A DNA stretch of 64,000 nucleotides from Piper betle (Eukaryota > Streptophyta > Magnoliopsida > Piperales > Piperaceae). Every line of letters starts with the position of its first letter. Within the stretch, counting starts at the first letter, position 1. Position numbers and translations under genes: made by a program. The notes under the pieces were generated by a model. It was not told where the DNA came from. It saw only the letters and a list, made by a program, of their open reading frames with translations, and made no database searches. The DNA is taken from positions 1 to 64,000 of the forward strand of contig JAURVB010003156.1 in the NCBI GenBank assembly GCA_033002965.1. The letters run 5' to 3'. This document shows positions 34,773 to 48,539 of this stretch, one piece after another.

Positions 34773-34780
34773 AGATCTTA

Positions 34781-36234
34781 GAAACCCAAACTCAATAGAC
34801 CTTCTAATAAAATATATGAAACAAAGGCTATTCTAATTGCTAAAACTAAAAGACTTCCTAATTCTAATTAAAAGAATGTTCCTAATAACTATTTACAAAA
34901 GGCAAATATATATCAAAGACTATTACTAGCTTAAAAACAATCGTAATTTGTAATTTTTTAAATAATTTAGATTATTATAATCGCCTCAATTTAAAAGTTA
35001 ATAAAATCTATTCAAGTATATAGTCTTACCTGATTTCTTAATACATACTTAATTTAGAAATTTTACTTGTATATAATCTTGCTTGAACTAAATATTTTCT
35101 ACGTTAACAAATACTAGCTTTAAAGTTTTTTCCCTTATTTTTAGTTATTGCTTAATTAAAAGTCTTAGAATAAAAATAAATCCACTTGAATTATAAATCT
35201 TTAATATGTTTAGGATGTCTATTTATTTTGAACAATTAATTTAAAAGTTCAATGCAAACTTGAGATTGAGTGGGGAGAAATTGTGTCACCATGTAAGACT
35301 TACCTCACTCACTGTTGTAATGACTCATAAACTAGCTCAATCTGCCGTTCAAACTCTTCTAACAACACTAACTTCCTAATTTGCTACTGACCGAGTGAAT
35401 CCACTTGCCTTAAAATAAATAAATAAATAAGCTCAGTCTCAACCCGATGAATAGCTAACTAGCTCATGTATAAATCTAATTCATAGTATAATACAACATG
35501 CCAGGCTTGTCTGTCATATATGACATTTCACAATTTTAAAAATGAAATATTTATCACTTAAAATATTATTTAGATCTTATATGCTTATTATAGACCATAA
35601 ATGGGCTTGCTTAGCATCAGTAGACATTAATCTCAATTTTATAACTATTTGCTAAACCTAATCTAGTCTTATTAATAATAGGGGAATTCTACGAGCCTCT
35701 GATTGAAAGTAAGAGTTTCAATCAATCAAAATACAACAAAATTTATCCATCCTCTCAATGAAAATTTATCTTTAAAGTCATTAAAATCTATATCTAAGAT
35801 ATTAGATTATTATATTCCAATTTATTATTTTATGAGAATTTATTTATAAAAATAAAATTTATCTATAATATAAATTATGCATAGCATGACATCTTGCTAA
35901 GTTTTTTATAAACTCGGCCATCTTTACATTGACCAGATAATGGTAGCTGATGAAACTATGCATGTTTAGTTTATCTAGCAAACCTTATATCGAACGGAAG
36001 GACAGATCAATCGCGACAATCACGGTCACTCAAACTTTTTCCAAGTCAACGAACGTGGGTACTCGAAACTCTTCAGATACAATGCTTGCCTATCTATTGC
36101 CCAATCAATATAGATGACGATTCGTTTTGCAAATCAGTAAACGTTTTAACAAGACACAACAAGCAGAATCTGGATCTGATTAATTATACACGCACATCGA
36201 CAGAGTTCATATACATACAGGATAAATGGTTGTT
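34781..36234. other. Intergenic AT-rich spacer
   Basis: No coding or repeat signal that I can support. The last part is the 3' flank of VTI1. Confidence 0.4.
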
Positions 36235-38367
36235 TCAGTGAAAAAGCTTGAAATACAGGACTATGATGATAGCCAGCACAAGGGTCGCAATTACTGAACC
36301 AATAATCCATTTGTTCCTGTTCATCCTTTTTGACATAGTTGTCAGGATCCTCTTGCTCTTGCCAATATGATCATCCACCCCGTGAAGCTGCATGAGTTAA
36401 ATACAGTTTTCAATAACTATACAAGCTCACATGCAAAGGAATCAATGAAGGAAAGAGCATACAGTATTATGTGCATGGAGCAAGGACTGGCGTTGTTGAT
36501 GCAAGTCTTGAAGTATGGAAGCACCAATATCTTCAGTCTCCAGCATGGTTTTCCTACTTTCCTTGATTCTGTCACTCGATTGGTTCAATCTTTCTGTTGA
36601 CATTAAAAGTCTGCCCCTTTGATCAGCTGAAACCTGCCATGAATAGCAACTAAATATAAACTGTTCGCAAATTGATGTACAAGTGGAGGTCATTGAGTTC
36701 CTTTTCCACTCCCAGTTTGTAAATCAAGTAACACCAGGTCAAACTACCCAAATGAAGGAACACATGGCTCTCACAACTCCTCATCCGATGAGCAATTGAT
36801 CCTCATCATAATCATCAAGACTATATCCAAAGAGAGGATGAGCACTATGAATTTAACACAACCCATTGGTTGCCTTGAAATTTAAATCAATGTACAGAAA
36901 TCATAAAAAAAAATTAAGAGTATGTTGGATGCCTGTCCAGTAACAACCCTCAAAAAGACGGGATGGACACAAGCGGTAACTATTTTGAACAAAACAAAAT
37001 TCCAGGCTAAACATGACAAAGTACATAGAGACGATTCATAATGTACGCCAATCATGATCCATCACAAAGCTGCATTAATTCTCAGTCATTAATGTCTTAT
37101 ATATTGCAGAACGAGATGAATATATAAGGGGCATTAAATAAAAGTAATTACATGCCAATCTCACCATTAATGTATCTTTCATTCCTGCTTCCAGTAGATC
37201 ATCTCTTGCGGCGACATTTGAATTTGTAGAGGACAGATTTTTAAGACCACTTTTCAGATGATTGAGATCAGATTTGTACTCCCTCAGTTTAGCAAGAAGC
37301 ATGGCCTTTAAGTTGGGTTGTAAACTTCTGGCTTCCAGATCCATTTTCCGAATCTGCAGAAATCCTAAACTGTGACAGCACTCAGAATAAGTAATTCAAT
37401 TAAAAGAGAATAAACGTATCTATACCAGAGCTTCAGCATCATCTATTCCAGATTTAATGTCAGCAATTTTCTGTTTTCTCTGTTCTGTGAAGGCAAAAGA
37501 ATCAACAGTGAATAATAAGAACAGCTAAAAAATGTTTGGAGAAGACAAAGCATTGTAGAGGAAACAAGCGTTCTTATCTATATCAGCCTAGACAAACATG
37601 TTTAGTGATTCATTATATTTTCAGACAATTAGAACAACAGAGTTGATTTTCACAATCACGTGAAAGCACACATAAAGATGTTGATTGCATTTTCTTTCAA
37701 ACATAGGGTACACCTGCAGCCATAATCAGCTCCGCACTTACACCAACAAAATATGGTTTTTTTGCAAGTCATTTGAAGCTGATTAAAAACCTGATCATCA
37801 TCCCTCATAGATACATAAATGTGCATCGTTGCCCAAACTTGAATATGCGGCAACTAAGTTTATAAAATTCTGAAGCACGCAGAAACTACCCATATTAGTT
37901 ATTCGGCATATTACTGCTTTTACATTTCAAAATGTAAAGCTGCTAAAGATTCTGGATGCACTTGACCAGAATTCAAACAAAGAATTACTTTTATCCATAT
38001 ACCCAGGAACTTAGCCAACATATGCATGGCCAATGTTCTCACGCATGAAAACAACCAATTCAAGTTATTATCAGGATGGATAGTACAGAGCACATCAAAG
38101 ACCAGCCAATAGAGCGCAAAACATCATCAGGCACAATGCCAGCCAACAAACAAATATATTCAAAGTCAGGCTAACACAAGAATATACATACAAAACACAT
38201 AAAAAAGCCAATAATAAGATACATATAAACAGATAAACAACCAAGAGAAAGTAAAGGATGTAGTTCCGATTACCCCCATCAAGTTGGCCGGTAGATGCAC
38301 ACTTCTTGGATAAATTTGCAGAAAGTTCGCAATACTGGCGCTCGTACCCTTCAAATACCTCACTCAT
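36235..38367 (-). CDS. VTI1: VTI1-type Qb-SNARE (221 aa)
   Basis: Five exons: 38274-38367, 37426-37484, 37165-37353, 36463-36633 and 36235-36387. Together they give 666 bases, 221 aa, the same length as Arabidopsis VTI11. The N-terminus is MSEVFEGYERQYCELSANLS. A VTI1 N-terminal helical bundle follows (KMDLEAR, KLREYKSDLNHLK, ARDDLLEAGM). The SNARE motif contains ILQDLHQQRQSLLHAHNT with the central Gln, and a C-terminal membrane anchor of about 20 residues (WIIGSVIATLVLAIIIVLYF) ends the protein. VTI1 proteins form Golgi, trans-Golgi, endosome and vacuole fusion complexes. A non-coding first exon seems to lie at 38754 to about 38850, joined through a 5' UTR intron (38397-38753: donor GTAAGATTC, acceptor TTGTTCGCAG). 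All junction phases agree and no defect was seen. I cannot tell which VTI11/12/13 paralogue it is. Confidence 0.94.
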
Positions 38368-38879
38368 GGTCGTAGGGGCAACCAGAAAATGATCTGCGAA
38401 CAACAATTAATTCATTAACATGTCACCGACAGACATAACAGACAGGAAGACAACAAGATCGGACAAGATAAAAGCAGGCAAATTATAAATAACTCAACAA
38501 ATAACAATGCATTGAGATATATATAATGAGAGGAAATTAAAAAAACAAAAGGGCATCTCAAAGTATGAATAGTTGCTGCCAATTCAGACAAGAATTATGC
38601 ATTTGAACAGCAACAAAAAATTGAGGACATACACTGTAGCTGAGGGAAATTGTGTAAACATAATAACAAAATCGATTAATTGGATGATAATAATAAACAG
38701 GTAACACGAAGAAGCATAGATCTTGAAAAGATGGAAAATCACATGAATCTTACTCGAAATCGAAGCTAAGACGAGGGGGAGAAGGGGAAAGCGTATAGAC
38801 GGCAAGCAAGAACAAAAGCAACGGAGTCACGGAGACGTCAAAGATTGGCGGCCCTTTTGTCGTAACTCGCAATGCCCCG

Positions 38880-40564
38880 TCGGTGCACCTACCAGGAAGG
38901 AATGGGGAGGCATTCATTCATGTCAACACATTATATATTTAGAATTGGATTTGTCATAGAAGCAAATATTACAGTAAATCTGCTCCAGCTGCTATCTAAT
39001 TAATCTATATTATTACGACTATATCCTTCCTACTCCGTTAATTATGACAATTTCTTGTGGCACTCTTGCATGTAATACTAATTAGTATTAAACATGTAAA
39101 ATAATAGAGTTTAAAAGAGGACCAAGCCATTAATTCATTATTTCTAAAGTGATTAATTCTTATTTGTGAATAAAAACAGCAACTGATTAATTGCAATAGT
39201 TTACTTTGTTTTTTATTTTTTAAAAAGTGTTTAGCATAAGTAACGGGTGATGTAATAATATTAATAATATGTAAATTTAGTCATTCATTTAAATTATATA
39301 ATTGTACTTTTTATTACCTGTAATCATACCATTATTCGTTGTAATCTTAAGACTCCCATAAAATTTGGCCATATAAGAATATCAAAGGATCGGTACATAT
39401 CAAACAACTTTTAAAAATTCAATAAAAATTGCAAAAATATCATCATATTAAAAAAAGTGATAATAAATTCGATTATTTGTCCTCTCTTTAAACCCAAATC
39501 AGTTAGAAGAAAAAAGGTTTAAATTTAAATGAAAAAACAACATACGGTGAATTGCATCACCTTCAACAACTGGTTTGCATGTATCTCAATACCTATCAAC
39601 AATATCGAAAACTATGATCATGCTTTCAACTCGGCTGGTGTTCGTAAATCATAAAAATTGCCCATACAGATATAGGATTTTTTGCTCTGGCAAAAATTTT
39701 CTATTTTTTGCACCGCTTGCACCGAACAAAAGGGCTTCTCAAGGGCTGAAACGTTTCCTATCGCTGCTTATCTCAATCCTTGACTTTTATTTCATTCTCT
39801 GTAACATAATAGAGTAGTTGAGGGTAAAATCAATTAATTTTAAAACGTAATTAAAACTACTTGTATTCATTTGGAGGTCGAATGTGTCAAAGAAAGCCTC
39901 CAAAGTTATAAACCGAGAAATTTAGTTTATTGATCAAAAGGGTAGCAGGATATCCAAAAAATATAAAAAGAAATAGATGGAGGTAATTAGAAATAATGAT
40001 TCGAAAACTAAGATATGTAATTCATATATGACCCCCGAAAAATGACCCAATAAAAGATGAGAACAATTCTGTCCAAGTGACAAAAAAATATAACTGTATG
40101 ATCTAGGTGAATAGCTAAACTTTAATGTTGCTGGAATATCCAAGGTTGTGATACAAAGCCTCAACATACATGAAACCGGTTTAAGAAACTTTAGCGCATC
40201 TTCCACCTCCTTGCGAAAGCCCACAATCCATCATGGTTGTCAGCGGCAGGTAGAAGTCAGCAGACATTAGAGAGTATCCCAGGACTTGAAATGCTCACCG
40301 GATGGTACCACAACAGCAATAGTAAAGCATGGAAATAGAAGGAAAACACTCCACCGGTAGAAGGCTCATGATCAATTGTTAAACCCGCACAAATATCAGC
40401 TTAGGAAAACCTCAAATATTGAGGAAGCTTGCAGCTTTCCCAACCAATTTTGATAAAAATTCATGAAAAAAATTCGCAGGAGCACCTCCTGCTCTGTCTA
40501 AAATTATTATTCAAATCACAAAATCCCTTACTTATCCTAGTGAATAACAAGATAAGGCTAAACC
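38880..40564. other. Intergenic, VTI1 upstream region and carrier 3' flank
   Basis: AT-rich DNA with no gene recognised. The 96-codon minus-strand frame at 39934-40224 shows no family motif. Confidence 0.4.
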
Positions 40565-42278
40565 CTAGCCACCGCCAGATCCATACTTCTTTCCGAACAC
40601 AAGCATCTGCAGTTTGTCATAGCCAGCGAGGACGCCTGCACCAGCAACAGCACGAAGGATATTGGCACCAGCACCCTTGAAGAGAGATTTGGCACCTTCG
40701 TTTTTAAGAATTTGTGAGAATGCGTCCAAAGAACTCTTGTACTTGACAGCTTCTCCGGATGTCATCATCATTCTCCGGCGAACAGTATCAATGGGGTAAG
40801 ATGCAAGGCCAGCACCATTTGTAATCAGCCAACCCAAAGCAAAGCTAGCAAAGAAGCTATCCTGAAATAGTGACAAAATAACAGGTCACACAAAATTCTA
40901 TGGAACTGCTACATTCCCAAGGAAGGCAGTTCCAATTGGCAATGTACACCCAATTCCAAACAAACAAAATGCACTAACCTGCAGCTTTCCAGTGAGAACA
41001 ACTGGTTTCAGAGAATCATACATTCCAAAGTACAAACCACGATATACTATAATTCCAACACAAGAAATGTTGAACCCACGGTATAGCCCAGCAATACCAT
41101 CCGATTGAAGAGTTTTCCTGTATACATCAACCAGACCATTAAACTGTCTCTCACCACCCTTCTTTGCAGCCTTGGCATCATTTGCCAAACGGGTTCGGGC
41201 ATAATCCAAGGAATACACAAAAAGAAGTGATGAGGCACCAGCAGCACCACCAGATGCCAAGTTTCCAGCAAACCATTTCCAATATCCATCTTTGTCTTTC
41301 TTAAAGTTGAACATCCTCTTAAAATAATCTTTGAAAGCAAAGTTCAAAGCCTGTAGTATAATGAATGCCAAAATGATCAAACAGGAAGAAACAGATAACA
41401 CCATCTAAAAAAGTTAATCCGTTTCGTCACATCAATCTAGATATCACCCTTTACAAACAAACAAATGGTAAGCATGAGAATTCATAGACTTAATAAACAC
41501 AAAGAAATAGATGCAGATCTTCCCCACAGTAACTTTTCTATTCACATATCTCAATCTTGAAAAATTTCCTAAGACATATCCCAATATTTAAAAGAAAAAC
41601 AAGGAAACACTAGGAAAAGAGCGTATGCAAAAAGAAAGTGTGCCTTGTCTCAAAAAGACCACAACCTGAATGAAGCGTAGAAATTATCTCATATTAGAAC
41701 TAATGGGAAGCATGTGTAAAAGGGCTCTGTATATCTCAAAAACACCTAACATCGCACTAAAGAACCGCTAAAGAAAAACCTTACTTGAGTGGGAAAGTAG
41801 CGGATGACATTGGCGGTGTTCCCTCTCCAAAGGGATGTAAACCCTTCATCCTTAATCGTCCGTTTAAAGCAGTCCCCAATACCTTTGTAAGGCTCAGACA
41901 GACGTCCAGACTTGATCATCTCATCCTGGTTCTGGATCAAAAGCTTGACACGCTCAATAGGAGCAGCAGCAGTTTTAGACACAGCTGCAGAAACTCCACC
42001 CATCAAAAAATCGATGGCAAAACCACTAATCCCTTTCTCGGATGGCGCATGCACACAGACAGATGAAGCCTGAGAAATGACAGGCAAGGTGTAGTTGCCT
42101 TGCCCGTTGGGCATCTGCATGCCACCATAGCTGTATTTCCCATAGGTAAAATGCCTTTGATATAAAGCAGGATTATGGAAACCAGAATTCGATGCAAATC
42201 TTGGGCAAAGCTGGAGCCCAAGTTGAGCTGACCAGCTACACGTTGTACCAGAAGTGGATGGTGGGAACGATCTGCCAT
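40565..42278 (-). CDS. AAC: Mitochondrial ADP/ATP carrier (adenine nucleotide translocator), one-base frameshift in the presequence
   Basis: Coding exons are 41785-42278, 40979-41350 and 40565-40861. The three carrier repeats are all present, with their signatures [24 protein letters not shown] and [17 protein letters not shown] is diagnostic for ADP/ATP exchange across the inner mitochondrial membrane. The N-terminal plant extension begins [18 protein letters not shown]. After FAQDLHR (near 42188) one base is missing, and the correct frame resumes as [10 protein letters not shown] and continues cleanly to the stop. With that base restored the length would be 387 residues, normal for plants. 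A shorter product could start at in-frame Met codons near 42112-42120, keeping the whole carrier core and losing only the cleavable extension. A non-coding first exon near 43219 onward is joined by an intron (42289-43218). Either mild damage or an assembly error. Confidence 0.9.
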
Positions 42279-43327
42279 GCCTTCAAGTCTGTTACAAATT
42301 AGAACAACATATAAATGAACAAGTTGATAGACAAGAGACAAATTTCTCAAAATATATATTTCCAACTATTTGATAGCACACAACTCATTTATGTACGTAT
42401 AGTCACACAAGTACAACCAGTTTCGGAAATGAAATGAAATGGCAGTCTAGCACAACCGCATCAACGAAATAATAAAACATTTCAGTCTGACCAAACTAGC
42501 AGGTTATCTTCACAGCCAATGCATTATACATTCAAACACAACCCACATTTCATCACAATATAACACACTCAAAAACAAATGCAAACAATTGAGTATGACT
42601 TGATGGGTAAAAGTGCAGTCTAGCAACCACCTTAGTGAAACATTTCAACTCATACTTTGATCTCTACCTGACCAACTAGCAAGTAAAATTTACCCCCATT
42701 TCATTATTTTACACAAACACACCTCACATTTCATCCAGATCCAAAATCCATGTTGAAAACCTTAAAACAGGCGATACTACCCACGCAGCAAAACACTAAT
42801 CATCTACAACACAAATAAAACGCAAATAGATTTCATCAAACCTAGCACATACGCCACCAAACAAAACTAAAATCAATAGAGGACTCGAATTTGTGCACAT
42901 CATTAGATCTGCACAACCGATCCCCAAAAATACAAAACCACAAACGAATTCCCATGTGCAATCCCTCCACAGCAAACAATTCCCAGGCACAAAATAGATA
43001 AATCAGATTACAGATTACAGATCGGCCAATGTCATACAATAAAACGAAAAAAAATGAAAAAAAAATAGAAAGAAGAGACCCAGATCTGGAGGCGGCGCGG
43101 GTAGGGATCGGAGGGATTATAAAAATAGAACGGCATTAAGCAGAAAGAAAGAATTATATGATTCGGAGATACCAAACAAAGAAACAAAATCTATGAAAAA
43201 TAGAGGGAAGAGAAGGACCTTAGAAAGGGTTGGGTAGAGGATGAATCACCGGGCCGCCACTCACGACGGCCAAGCTGGAGCCTCCCTCACTCGATTCCGA
43301 GACTTTCCAAACCCCTGGCAACGCGAT

Positions 43328-43334
43328 ATTTATA
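43328..43334 (-). promoter_or_regulatory. TATA box of the ADP/ATP carrier gene
   Basis: The minus strand reads GCTATAAATATCG, about 85-110 bases upstream of the donor of the non-coding first exon (43218). A clear single TATA box in the expected place. Confidence 0.55.
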
Positions 43335-43509
43335 GCCACTCGGTTAGAGTTGTCGTGGTTATTACTTTCTATTATATTTCCCAATTCCATTTTGCTTTAT
43401 ACAAAATGAAAATTCTAGCCTATTTTTCATTTTTCAGCGTTCGAGTCTTCTTGGAACTCATTTATGGAAATGGAGTCGACTTTGATCACGTGGTGCGGCC
43501 ACAGTTGGC

Positions 43510-45274
43510 GACTTAAAATGCTCCGTAAAATTAATTTCGGACACTCGTAATTCTTAAAAAATGAAGTAAGCAACTTTCGACGCATATTTGGTGCCCGCCA
43601 GCTTTCAAACCTGATCTATTAACGGTTAAATTAGCTGTGTTCTTGAACAATACACAAGCGTAGTGTGTAACAATTAGAATCGGCCACTGATTGAAAAAGA
43701 GTTATTGAATCAGATAGATTTATTAAAAATTAGATAAAAATTAATTTATATAAATCAATCAAAATTAGTAATTGATTTAAATAGGCTATTAATTATATTA
43801 CATATTATTTTAATGTTATAAAGTATATTATATTTTATAAATCTTTTTTAATATTTTTTTATTTTTAAAATTTATTAAGTGTCATTATTTTTAATTCGAA
43901 TCGACATCGTGCTAACTTTAATTTACGAAAGTACCACCCAAAACCCTTGATTTTTGTCCCCTAAACCCGATTGCTGCCCTGATTTACACTACCAAAGCCT
44001 CTTCTAACCATCGCACTGATTCTACTTTCGCCAAAACATCACCAAATCATTCCCCTAGCCTTCATAGCCACTGATTAGCTCCAATAACGGACAAGAGCCA
44101 CTTGATCATGTTGTGCTCCTGACATTATTTTACCATCAGCCAAGCTGCTCCATCGTCGTCGTACCACCGTCACAGCCCCCTTTGACCCCATGAAGCTTTT
44201 CCCTTATCATGTTGCACAACTGAGGCCGGCCTAGGGCCGATTAGACAAGCCAACTGACCTTGACCGACTCACGGCCACCCCCCGGCTCATCTCCCCACCC
44301 GCCGCCGCCCTCACCCCGTCTCTCCCTCAACCCAAATCAGCTAGTTCCTAATCCAATTTTTGGCCCAACAATCCTGCCTCATTATGACTCTATTTTGTAC
44401 CTAGCCGAATAAAATCAGTCAATTCTTACTAACTATAAACAGGAGGAAGAACCAAGATGGCCTTGTCCCCTTTTTAACCTCGAGCCTAGATAGATGATAC
44501 GATACGTATTAGCTGGTGGACCACCCCATCCCAGGCAAGATTGGAAGGGGCATGGGCTTTTCTAACCAACCGTCATTTGCAGTTGGTCAAAATTTGAGAA
44601 GAGGAAGTTTCCGATGCAAGGGCACCAAAGTATCGTACATAAGGAAGCCATCCAATTTTTTTACAGGACGGCATGGACCACAAACTAAGACAAGCTGGCG
44701 GAAGAATACAAGCAAACAGCATAATTGACTTTTTCTAAACGAGGTTCAAACCAAGAACAATACTTCCAGTTCCCACACGGCTCTTTCTAATATGCTTTAT
44801 TATTGAATTGAACCACATGCCCTTTCCCCCAAAGGTAAATTGTTGACCCCGCAGGCATCACAATCATAAGGAAAGTAGATGCAGCCCTTGTCCTCAACCC
44901 TTCCTCCTCAAGTTGTTGGACACGAGTCGTGGCTCTTAACCTGGAACTTTCACTTCTTGCTCAGACGAGGCAGGTAGCAAAACACAGCATACTGTTTGAC
45001 TTGCTCTGCCGTTTAAATTGCTCATCTTTGGAAGCCCTACATAATTTCACTGAAAACACATGCTTCAACCATGCCCGACAAGAATAATTTGCCGTTCTTT
45101 GGCTATTACCAGTACCGATCAATCAAAAGCTCTGAACTTGCTAGACAGGATAATGGTACACTCAACACAGCAGCACTTTAAAACAACACTACGGAAATGA
45201 CGAACCAATGTAACTACGCACCAATGTGTCCTAGAAATCATAGATCTACATATAAAGATATACAGCCTTCACCT
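43510..45274. other. Intergenic, no gene recognised
   Basis: A C-rich, moderately GC stretch (43920-44340) and AT-rich flanks. No protein family was recognised in any frame. The right part is the 3' flank of the uL4m gene. Confidence 0.45.
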
Positions 45275-48200
45275 CTAACGGTTGATGGGTGTATGCATCC
45301 GTTTAACGATCTGGTTGACTGCATCACGAGACATAACCAGAGTGTCATGCTGCAGAATACTGTAAACATTCAAACCCTGCAGGATGCAGAAAACCTTTAT
45401 AATCAAGCAATATTTTTCACCAAGTAATCTTAAAAGGCTTTCAACATTAGAAAATAGTTTCTCATTCTTTTGTCCAATAAGTTGCGTTGAGTGCAGCATG
45501 AAAACAGGTAAGCACAAACGGAAGGTTTTATTTCAATAAACTCAGGAAAAAAACATATAGACTGTGATAAGAATGGCTTACTATTGACGGCAGAACATTC
45601 ACGTAGTGCAAGTTTTGCGTAGCCAATTTCAGCTTCTCATCAATAGGACCTCCATTCACCAGCAGAACCTTTTTGGTATCCTCCATTTGAGCAACATAGT
45701 TGGCCATGTACTTAGTCTTGTGTGAAGGAACAGACAGGTCATCAAAAACAATAAGCTGTACAAGAAAATACCTTGTTAGAAAAAAACACAGACAAACAAA
45801 CAACTTGATAGCATTCAAAACCTCCCTGGTACATATGTGCTAACTCAACAGTTACAATTATCAGATGCACTGTTTGGACAATCCACTGAAAAGTAAAGAA
45901 AATCCACAGTTTCCCTTTCAGTTTAAGTTTTCCATAACTAGAAGCAGAATATCAGCAATTTAAGAATGTGAAGGGAGTAAACGCCTCACAAAGTCTCAAG
46001 AAAAAAATTTAAATGCAGCAGGAGGTAACATGAGAAAAAGACATGGCAAAAGAGAGCAAATTTTGCTTGCCTTTCCTTCTGCAGTGCGGGCAGATAAAGC
46101 AATTTTCAGACCCAAACGTCGAACCTTTTTGTTCAACTTTATAGCATGACTTCGGGGCTTTGGGCCATGCATAGCAGCTCCATGCCTAAACTGCACATCA
46201 TGCACTGGTGTTTCTTAAAAAATCAACATGAACTATGAAGTATTTAAAAATCAAAATAACTAGGACAACATACAGATATGTATACTTCACAAGTGAGGGC
46301 CATGTAATATACCATATTCCAACACAAAGCATTCAAATACAACAAAATCCATTGTCTATCCTAGTGCACCAAAACTAGACATGAAATTGCACAAAAACAA
46401 GAAAAGAAAAGAAAAAATAGATTCGCACCTGAGGCCCTCGCAATGTTCCATGCCTTGCTCTTCCTGTGCCCTTCTGTCGGTAGGGCTTCCTACCCGTTCC
46501 ACTTACTTCACTGATTGTTTTTGTTGAATGTGTTCCCTGAATATGGCAGTAGCAAAAAATGTTAAGCAAGATCAAACTATATTTCTATTAACTAATTTAA
46601 GAGTCTGACTACAAACTTCCAACAACCACAAAGACTCCACCACTTGCATTTAGATTATTCATGATAAACGAATCAATTTGGCTAATACGCACATACATAT
46701 GAAGAGATAGCAGATTCTGTATTGTTAATAGAGATTTTTTCAAGTCAAGCGAATAATCTAAATGTACAGAAATACATGAAATCTATATGAGGTGTTTGAT
46801 GCAGCCATAGAAATGACAACTAAATCAGGAAACCATTGGCTTATACAAAAAGCTTATGATTACCATATCCTTTCTGCTATAGTAAAAAATTATTATTCTC
46901 ACATATGCAATCTTAGAAAAAAAAAGAGGGGTTTAAACATTTGATAGTGTGTCTTCACAAACCACAAGGACATGAAAAGCGACACGATGGAAACTCTAAA
47001 GAACAACTTCACATAAAAACACAAAACGTCATCATTTCAAAACAGTAGTGCAGTGTAAACTCATCAGGTCAAGTAAACCAAAATGATTTTGTGTTTTGCA
47101 ATCATAAAAAAAGATAAGATAAATGACAGTGAAGTAAAGCAAAACAAAAACATGAGATCAATAACCCCAACACACTTTAAGAAATGATAAGGATCGCTTT
47201 GAATAAATTCTATTCACTGGGGATAATGACAAGAAAATAGTTAAGGAAATAGGAGTACAAGCATTTCGATCACTACAGCCACTTAGAATGCATGGGATAG
47301 AATACCAAAATTCTTACAAAGAGATAGGCAGCACAAGTTGTTTTTCGGTCAGTTCCTATCATAACACATTGAAATAGATCAAGGCCATCATGTGTTCAAA
47401 AAGAAAAGCACCTAAACAAGTAAGAGCAGTTGTGCAAAATAAGAGAAGTATGAAATGAGAAGTCCCATTTGGCTAGCTGTTTCTAGGTTTAAAAACACCA
47501 AACCAGCAATGTGAAAGGAGTGCAAGCTACATTCAAGTAAAAGACAAGGTCATAGAACAAACACATGGTTAACATTGAATTAGAATCTACATATGTCTAC
47601 CCATTACATGACAAACAAATTGTAGTAATTGGAAGTTTTCACTAACCTGTTGCCGCTTTGCAAGCTGCCAACGCACTACTCGGTGCACAATATCTTTTCT
47701 GATCGGAACATCAAAAACATCACCAGCTAACACTATTAATCCCTTGTCCTCATCATCAAAATTTGTAACCCGTGTTACAAGATCCTCATATAGACCTTCG
47801 ATGTCAATAAAAGAACCAAAAGAAAATGTAAGAAATGAAAATTTATAGCAAAACAAATAACAAGTATATACAGATCAAATAAATGATCAATTATATAACG
47901 CAGTCACCAATAGCTGGAGTTGTATGGTTTAATTACTAGCCAAAACAGTGTTTCAATCATGTAAGATTGATGATGGTGGGCACAGAAAAATTCAAGTCAA
48001 CTAGCTTATGACAACCAGATAATCAATCAAAATATTAGGGTAGGGAAAATCTAATTACACTAAAGTAAAACAGAACAAAAGCTAAATATCCAATACCAGG
48101 AGTGCGATCAACAGTGAGTACTTTCTTCTCCGATAACAACTCTGAAGGAAATGAACCATCTTGAGGGGTCAAAATTGAAGTAGAAATTGCTCTAATATAA

Positions 48201-48468
48201 ATTGTAGGCTTGCCAAACTGTTCACAACAAAATGAAACAACCGTGAGGAAAGGTAGTAGAAGTAAGTAGCCAGATGATGTATCAACTCATAAAAGAAACC
48301 AACTCCTAAGGAGCTAATGCTCCAATCTCCAGTGACGTGGGTTTCATAACAAGTAAGATAAAGTCATAAAGTTCTCACGTATTTGTGGCACTCCAACTTG
48401 AGAGGGTGAACTACATCAGCATATAGCTTTGTCACAGGTGTGAAAACACGGCGACCTAATCTGAGCAT
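45275..48468 (-). CDS. RPL4: Mitochondrial large-subunit ribosomal protein uL4m (287 aa)
   Basis: Seven coding exons: 48379-48468, 48097-48217, 47647-47795, 46429-46536, 46071-46190, 45582-45755 and 45275-45376. They give 864 bases in one frame. The start [20 protein letters not shown] resembles a basic mitochondrial presequence. The bacterial-type L4 body follows: [67 protein letters not shown] and [16 protein letters not shown], ending MHTPINR. In the family L4 binds 23S-type rRNA and lines the exit tunnel. The intron at 45756-46070 has a GC donor (AAG/GCAAGC) instead of GT; the others are GT-AG. The GC-rich block near 50760-50980 may be the promoter and first non-coding exon (donor GTACATTCC near 50768), with a long 5' UTR intron. 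The start codon choice is tentative. Confidence 0.92.
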
Positions 48469-48539
48469 TCTTCTAATTTCCAGAAATGTAAAGAGAGTTG
48501 CAAATGCACTATTCTTTAGACTCAAATATTTCGACCTCT

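Noticed and set aside
39934..40224. A 96-codon minus-strand frame with hydrophobic stretches
   Set aside because: Hydrophobicity comes from T/A-rich codons. It lies in the 3' flank of the carrier gene and no family was seen.
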